A stretch of DNA of 10,988 bases from an uncultured bacterium (lineage in GTDB: Bacteria > Planctomycetota > UBA8108): positions 1-10,988 of the forward strand of contig CAJWZY010000044.1 of the NCBI GenBank assembly GCA_913050545.1, read 5' to 3'. The stretch's first letter is position 1. Each line of letters starts with the position of its first letter. The notes below the pieces were generated by a model, which did not search any database, was not told the origin of the DNA, and saw nothing but the letters and a program-made list of their open reading frames with translations. Positions 8,201 through 10,988 of this stretch are shown piece after piece. The position numbers and the translations under genes are program-made.

Positions 8201-8777
8201 CCAGCCCCTCCACCGCCTCGATGAGTAATTCTTCATCAGACCCGGGAGCCTTTGAAAACACGACCCCGGCGACCTCAGCCGGGCAAAGGACCTGCACCGT
8301 CACCGCGGTCCCCTCGAGCCCCAGGATCCCCTGCTCCCTGCGGTAGGTCTCGGCCCGGTCACTCGACCACGAATCAAATACCCTGAGAACCGCCGAATCG
8401 AGTTCTTCCCGGCTCGAGACCCCGAGGACCGTATCCATCATCCCCGGCATGCTGAGGGCGGCACCGGATCGAACAGCGAGCCGCAAGGATGAATCCTCAC
8501 CACCGAGTTTCCCACCGCTGAGCTCTTCGATTCGGCCGAGACCGGCATCCAGCGCTTCGCGGAGTCCAGCGGGAGCCTCTCTCCCACCCTCAAAGTAGCT
8601 CCTGCAGAAGGCGGTCGACAGGGTGAATCCCGGGGGAACCCGGTAACCAGCCGCACAGAGGGCATGCAGGCCGGCCCCCTTGCCGCCGAACTCAGCCCGG
8701 CGGGCGAGGATCGCTTCCCGGTCACTGCCGAGCTCGCTTGCCCCGGTCTGGAAAAAAGGACTCTGCGGATTGCTCAA
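5253..8777 (-). CDS. PEP-synthase/rifampicin-phosphotransferase-like enzyme fused to EMC3/DUF106-like membrane domain
   Basis: A 1174-residue fusion in one uninterrupted frame. Residues 1-270 are a PPDK/PEP-synthase-type ATP-grasp: FGGKGAG (Lys33), VPPGF, VRSGAALSMPGMMDT (Arg103), AGVVFS, then VDVEWAW (Glu252) and LLQVREI (Gln264, Arg266). Residues about 290-680 are a helical middle domain like that of rifampicin phosphotransferases (NPTPMTWD, RFGHRCGQEMEL). The swivelling phospho-histidine domain follows, with GGSLSHGAIVCRD and His789. No PEP/pyruvate TIM barrel is present, as in rifampicin phosphotransferase. After an acidic Pro/Gly linker (829-862) come transmembrane helices at about 863-885 and 906-928, a very basic helical segment (929-973), a helix at 975-996 (LLRPIAWTFLPLCLGFIWVNDRF), a beta-rich region and a last helix at 1153-1170. 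This resembles DUF106/EMC3-TMCO1 proteins of the Oxa1 superfamily. The start is TTG, overlapping the upstream stop, with AGGAGG 7 nt away. The phosphate acceptor is unknown. Confidence 0.88.
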   Translation of the reverse strand: MSNPQSPFFQTGASELGSDREAILARRAEFGGKGAGLHALCAAGYRVPPGFTLSTAFCRSYFEGGREAPAGLREALDAGLGRIEELSGGKLGGEDSSLRLAVRSGAALSMPGMMDTVLGVSSREELDSAVLRVFDSWSSDRAETYRREQGILGLEGTAVTVQVLCPAEVAGVVFSKAPGSDEELLIEAVEGLGESLVSGEVTPDSYRLSRSSLEVIREQSSGERLLGLEALGELAGLSLRLEDDFGYPVDVEWAWVEDEFWLLQVREIRKEAAGELLEDELRRAAGLLGEDGILVRHNLDETLSNPTPMTWDIQSEFMSGRGGFGTLYRLLGFFPSARVDNEGFLELVGGRIFADPERCAGLFYSRGILSYDKRELEARPAAIEEAPRQWKTRDASPPELLRTLVEMVRSSSKAQRGRQQVLDKFIAGELPGYESWLSHERSVDLEKLGVEELYDVLEERIRRVMGDFAPQVLKLSFYASLALGEFEDLMERCLGFQRGAVEARTLLGSLEGDLAVEQALGFIEVGKSASALQDFLDRFGHRCGQEMELEEKRWWEEPEKVTALGQELAGSEADFRARRAALSDRRAAVELEVLETLRRDHPDALEPFAELLRETRSLLPWRENGKFYWMAGYDLIRRVLVELDERLALGGNVFYLNRSELKEIVDSREQGLPRTLGDSFSRRRKLRRESRSLQVPELISAGSLADLRNEEGKNTGGAAGETVAGEILRGDGISAGSARGKIWVCSSPRQKPPFEGPYLLVAESTDPDWTPLLAACGGLVVERGGSLSHGAIVCRDFGIPAVVIEGAGRLLDTGVDAFLDADAGELRIGSSPGGEDEDSKPGEWDPGPEPYCAPSPAGAGRRAAFGLVFAILASLLMVSVGELSSRLAGLVGLVLDWWPLAGASPFNSILAASLLGALASLGVLALSSDRRKLRRMRVRLRWYRKKTKQAQAAGRENTVVKLRRRMAAAKSDRFLVLLRPIAWTFLPLCLGFIWVNDRFAAEPISPGSRFRVTAFLEPGSARATQRLRYARIDAPPGLQVLGSPYSRIEPNVAAPEVSAYRVAWDLEARKAGQHLVSIVAAGEKVKKKVVVTEGIDRATAIERYGGIIPEIQVDHQPLEVNLPGWLHAVVSRLAALISGGRGLVEGQTAVGPWTAYLALAVLLVLALQWLSGYR

Positions 8778-10988
8778 TCTGCATCCTCCTGTCCTGCGCA
8801 GACCAGCTCGCCGGCGGAACGAAGGTAGACCCTGCCGTCGATGATGCTCACAGAAGAAAAAACCTGGGCGGTACCCAGCTCCAGGCTCCAGATTTCTTCG
8901 CCGAGCAGAGGATCGAGTGCCACGAGCCTGTCACCGTCGACAGCCACCATCATCCCCAATGCCAGGGCGGGCGGACTGTTCCAGGTCGATGAGGGAAGAA
9001 AGACCCTGTGCTCTTCTCCATTGGCGGGATCGAGGGAGGCCAGCTTCCCTCGATCGGCAACCAGGAGGAGCTTTTCAAACGAAGCTGAGCCCAGCCCCAG
9101 GTGGTCTTCCAGCCGGCGCGACCAGAGAAGTTCACCTCGATCCCCTGAGACAGCCTCCAGGCTTGTCGCCTGATCGCTGCCCCTGGTGATGTAGAGGATC
9201 CCTGCCGAGACCGCTACCGAGCTGATCGCCTGGTTTGACCCGGGAAATTCCCGCAGAGTTTCTCCTGAAGCTGCATCCAGCAGCAGGAGGAGCCCGCCGT
9301 GAGCGGCAAGCAGCTCCCTGCCGAGAGGACAGACTGCGGTGGCCTGCCCGAGGTCCCTTCGCTCCCAGGCGGTCTTCCCATCAGCCGGGTTGGCCAGCAG
9401 AAGAGCATCGCCGGCGGCCACAACAACACCCCCGTCAACCAGGCACAGGCCTCCCCTGCCGGGTCCCTCTACAGCCCTGGTCCAGGTCTGCCGGATCTTC
9501 AGCCCCGAGATTTCCAGGCCCAGCAACTCCCCGGCTCCCCGGGAAGCAGCCTCCCCTCCCAGGGCAAGGACCAGGCGACTGGCTGTTGAAACAGCCCCAG
9601 TCGGCATCCTGGCGAGGTCCATGCTGGCGACCAGCTCTCCTGTGTGTTCCAGGCAGAGAAGCCTCCCTCCCCCTGCGTGTTCCCCGAAAGTGATAATCAT
9701 GCCGCCAAGGGGAATCACCGCCACGCCTTCGGCCGGATTGGAGGTGGGCATCTTTTTTCTCCACAGGATCCTGCCGGCAATCGGCCCCTGGCGTTGATCA
9801 GGATTCCCGCTACGCCCCCCATCGGCTCTCGCTGCCACCCACCCCGCAGGCCCTTCTTCCATTGCGGGTTCCGACAGGAGGAAAACCCTCTTCTGCCCTG
9901 CAACCAGGACCTTCCCATCTCGAAGCAAAGGCTGACTCAACCCCGGCGACAGCTCCGCTTTGGGAGGACCCAGGGTGACCCGCCAGTCTTCCCTGCCACG
10001 AATATGGGAAAAACGCGAAACTGCGCCTGTGGAAAGAACCACGTAACAGGCCGAAAGATCAGCCGTAAGACCAAGGGGCCTCGCGGGGGAATAGTCCTCC
10101 AGGTCGAGAGACTCGCCTGTGGAAGCATCCAGGATAGCCAGCTTGTTATCCGGGTCGAGAAAACCAAGCTTGCCCGCAAAGAGAACGACACTGTCGGCCT
10201 CGACCGTTCCCGGCCTCTCCCAGCGTTTCTCAAAGGAGCTGCCAATCATCTCGAAACAGGTAATTCCCCCTTCACGGCTCCCCAGCCCGGACCCGGCCAT
10301 CAGCAGGTAAACCAGCCCCCGGTGAACACGGATCCCCGGCAACCGGTCCGTGAGCGCCAAACCCCCGATGGGTAAGCTGGCTACCAGCTCCCCTGTTTCA
10401 ATATCCAGGGCAGACAGGCTCTCCCCGAGGAGAAAACAATGCCCATTCTCATCACCGGAAAGTGTGACCACCCCTGCGGCCGGGAGCGAAACCTCCCAGG
10501 CTGGTGAAGATTTATCGAGGGACAGTCCAGGCAGGCTGAATGCCCGGAGAGAATCTTTACAGGTAATCACCGCCATCTCATCGATGACGACCGGGGGGAG
10601 GACAACCCCGTTGCCGAGCTGTGCCGTTGCCAGCAGTCCTCCCCGGCCCGCGTCAATGACCCTGAGGATCGCCCCCTCACCGCCGCCCGAAAGCGCCAGG
10701 AGAGAATCGGGGAGGTCGCGACCAGCGGCCTTGCGTTCGACCCTCCTCAGGGGAAACAACAGTTGTTCTCCTGGTCCAAGTCCGGTTTTCCAGAGTACTT
10801 CACCTGCACTGAGCGACTCACAGGAGATCACGCCCCTGTCCCCGTCCACCCTGAAAATATGTTCGGCAGTGAGGATGTCTTTGGCCCCGGGAGGAGGCGC
10901 CAGGGGATAGCTCTCCACGGTGACACCGAAAGATGGCCCCTGCACAGCGGGTCTCGACGAACTGTACCTCGAATCCCCCGCGGCAAAC
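8774..10988 (-). CDS. large tandem PQQ-type beta-propeller protein (N-terminus outside window)
   Basis: The frame is open to the right edge, so about 737 residues are visible. A GTG at 10945 could serve as a start, but 14 more open codons precede it without a stop. The first of these read FAAGDS, like the end of a signal peptide, so the true start is probably outside the window. About fifteen propeller repeats can be picked out (GEVLW, SPAWEV, GELVAS, REDWRV, GRILW, GKTAW, GETLRE, GELLW, GEEIW and others). They fall into two halves joined near visible residue 386 by a Gly/Arg-rich linker (WVAARADGGRSG), which suggests two propellers in tandem. No enzyme active site is recognisable. It is first of the four-gene run in this window and shares 4 nt with the PEP-enzyme fusion, so the two are probably made together. 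An extracytoplasmic location is inferred. Confidence 0.87.
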   Translation of the reverse strand, partial: FAAGDSRYSSSRPAVQGPSFGVTVESYPLAPPPGAKDILTAEHIFRVDGDRGVISCESLSAGEVLWKTGLGPGEQLLFPLRRVERKAAGRDLPDSLLALSGGGEGAILRVIDAGRGGLLATAQLGNGVVLPPVVIDEMAVITCKDSLRAFSLPGLSLDKSSPAWEVSLPAAGVVTLSGDENGHCFLLGESLSALDIETGELVASLPIGGLALTDRLPGIRVHRGLVYLLMAGSGLGSREGGITCFEMIGSSFEKRWERPGTVEADSVVLFAGKLGFLDPDNKLAILDASTGESLDLEDYSPARPLGLTADLSACYVVLSTGAVSRFSHIRGREDWRVTLGPPKAELSPGLSQPLLRDGKVLVAGQKRVFLLSEPAMEEGPAGWVAARADGGRSGNPDQRQGPIAGRILWRKKMPTSNPAEGVAVIPLGGMIITFGEHAGGGRLLCLEHTGELVASMDLARMPTGAVSTASRLVLALGGEAASRGAGELLGLEISGLKIRQTWTRAVEGPGRGGLCLVDGGVVVAAGDALLLANPADGKTAWERRDLGQATAVCPLGRELLAAHGGLLLLLDAASGETLREFPGSNQAISSVAVSAGILYITRGSDQATSLEAVSGDRGELLWSRRLEDHLGLGSASFEKLLLVADRGKLASLDPANGEEHRVFLPSSTWNSPPALALGMMVAVDGDRLVALDPLLGEEIWSLELGTAQVFSSVSIIDGRVYLRSAGELVCAGQEDAD
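8785..8790 (-). promoter_or_regulatory. Shine-Dalgarno site fixing a TTG start
   Basis: AGGAGG on the minus strand lies 7 nt upstream of the TTG at 8777-8775. The TTG overlaps the TGA stop of the preceding gene (TTGA). An ATG immediately after the AGGAGG is in another frame and too close. The site therefore supports TTG as the real start, and the overlap suggests translational coupling. Confidence 0.75.

Noticed and set aside
9644..10375. 243-residue open frame on the plus strand
   Set aside because: Shadow of the tandem propeller gene. No family resemblance, and the gene on the other strand has clear repeats.

Overview
The window is GC-rich bacterial DNA, densely packed and without mobile elements, tRNA, rRNA or CRISPR. 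The exported PQQ-type propeller protein at 4016..5239 begins its mature part with a DWPxFRG-like motif. Together with the TPR, redoxin and propeller proteins, this suggests a Planctomycetota-like or related heterotroph. The assignment is an inference and not firm.

Layout. 1..624 (+) is the C-terminal end of a TPR protein. It converges tail to tail with a short-chain dehydrogenase/reductase at 633..1406 (-). A divergent region of about 120 bp separates that gene from an exported redoxin gene at 1529..2911 (+). The redoxin gene converges with a run of four same-strand genes. Read in the direction of transcription from the right edge, these are: a large tandem propeller protein (10988 down to 8774, 5' end outside the window), a PEP-synthase/rifampicin-phosphotransferase-like enzyme fused to a membrane domain (8777..5253), a smaller exported propeller protein (5239..4016), and a dihydroorotate-dehydrogenase-like flavoprotein (3985..2924). 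The genes overlap by 4 nt or are separated by 13 and 30 nt, so they are probably one operon.

Two things stand out. First, the redoxin gene carries an in-frame TGA exactly where the first cysteine of the thioredoxin CxxC motif belongs, giving U-G-P-C. It is followed by a strong bacterial SECIS-like hairpin whose apical GGC loop begins 17 nt after the TGA. I read this as a selenoprotein of 460 residues that a standard gene caller would split into two fragments of 351 and about 85 residues. Other genes here end in TGA in the normal way, so the code is not simply reassigned.

Second, the 1174-residue protein joins a complete-looking ATP-grasp/phospho-histidine enzyme (His789) to a C-terminal membrane module. 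That module resembles the DUF106/EMC3-TMCO1 branch of the Oxa1 insertase superfamily: transmembrane helix, basic cytosolic helices, transmembrane helix, extracytoplasmic beta domain, final transmembrane helix. It lies between two propeller genes, which points to a cell-envelope role, but its substrate cannot be read from the sequence.
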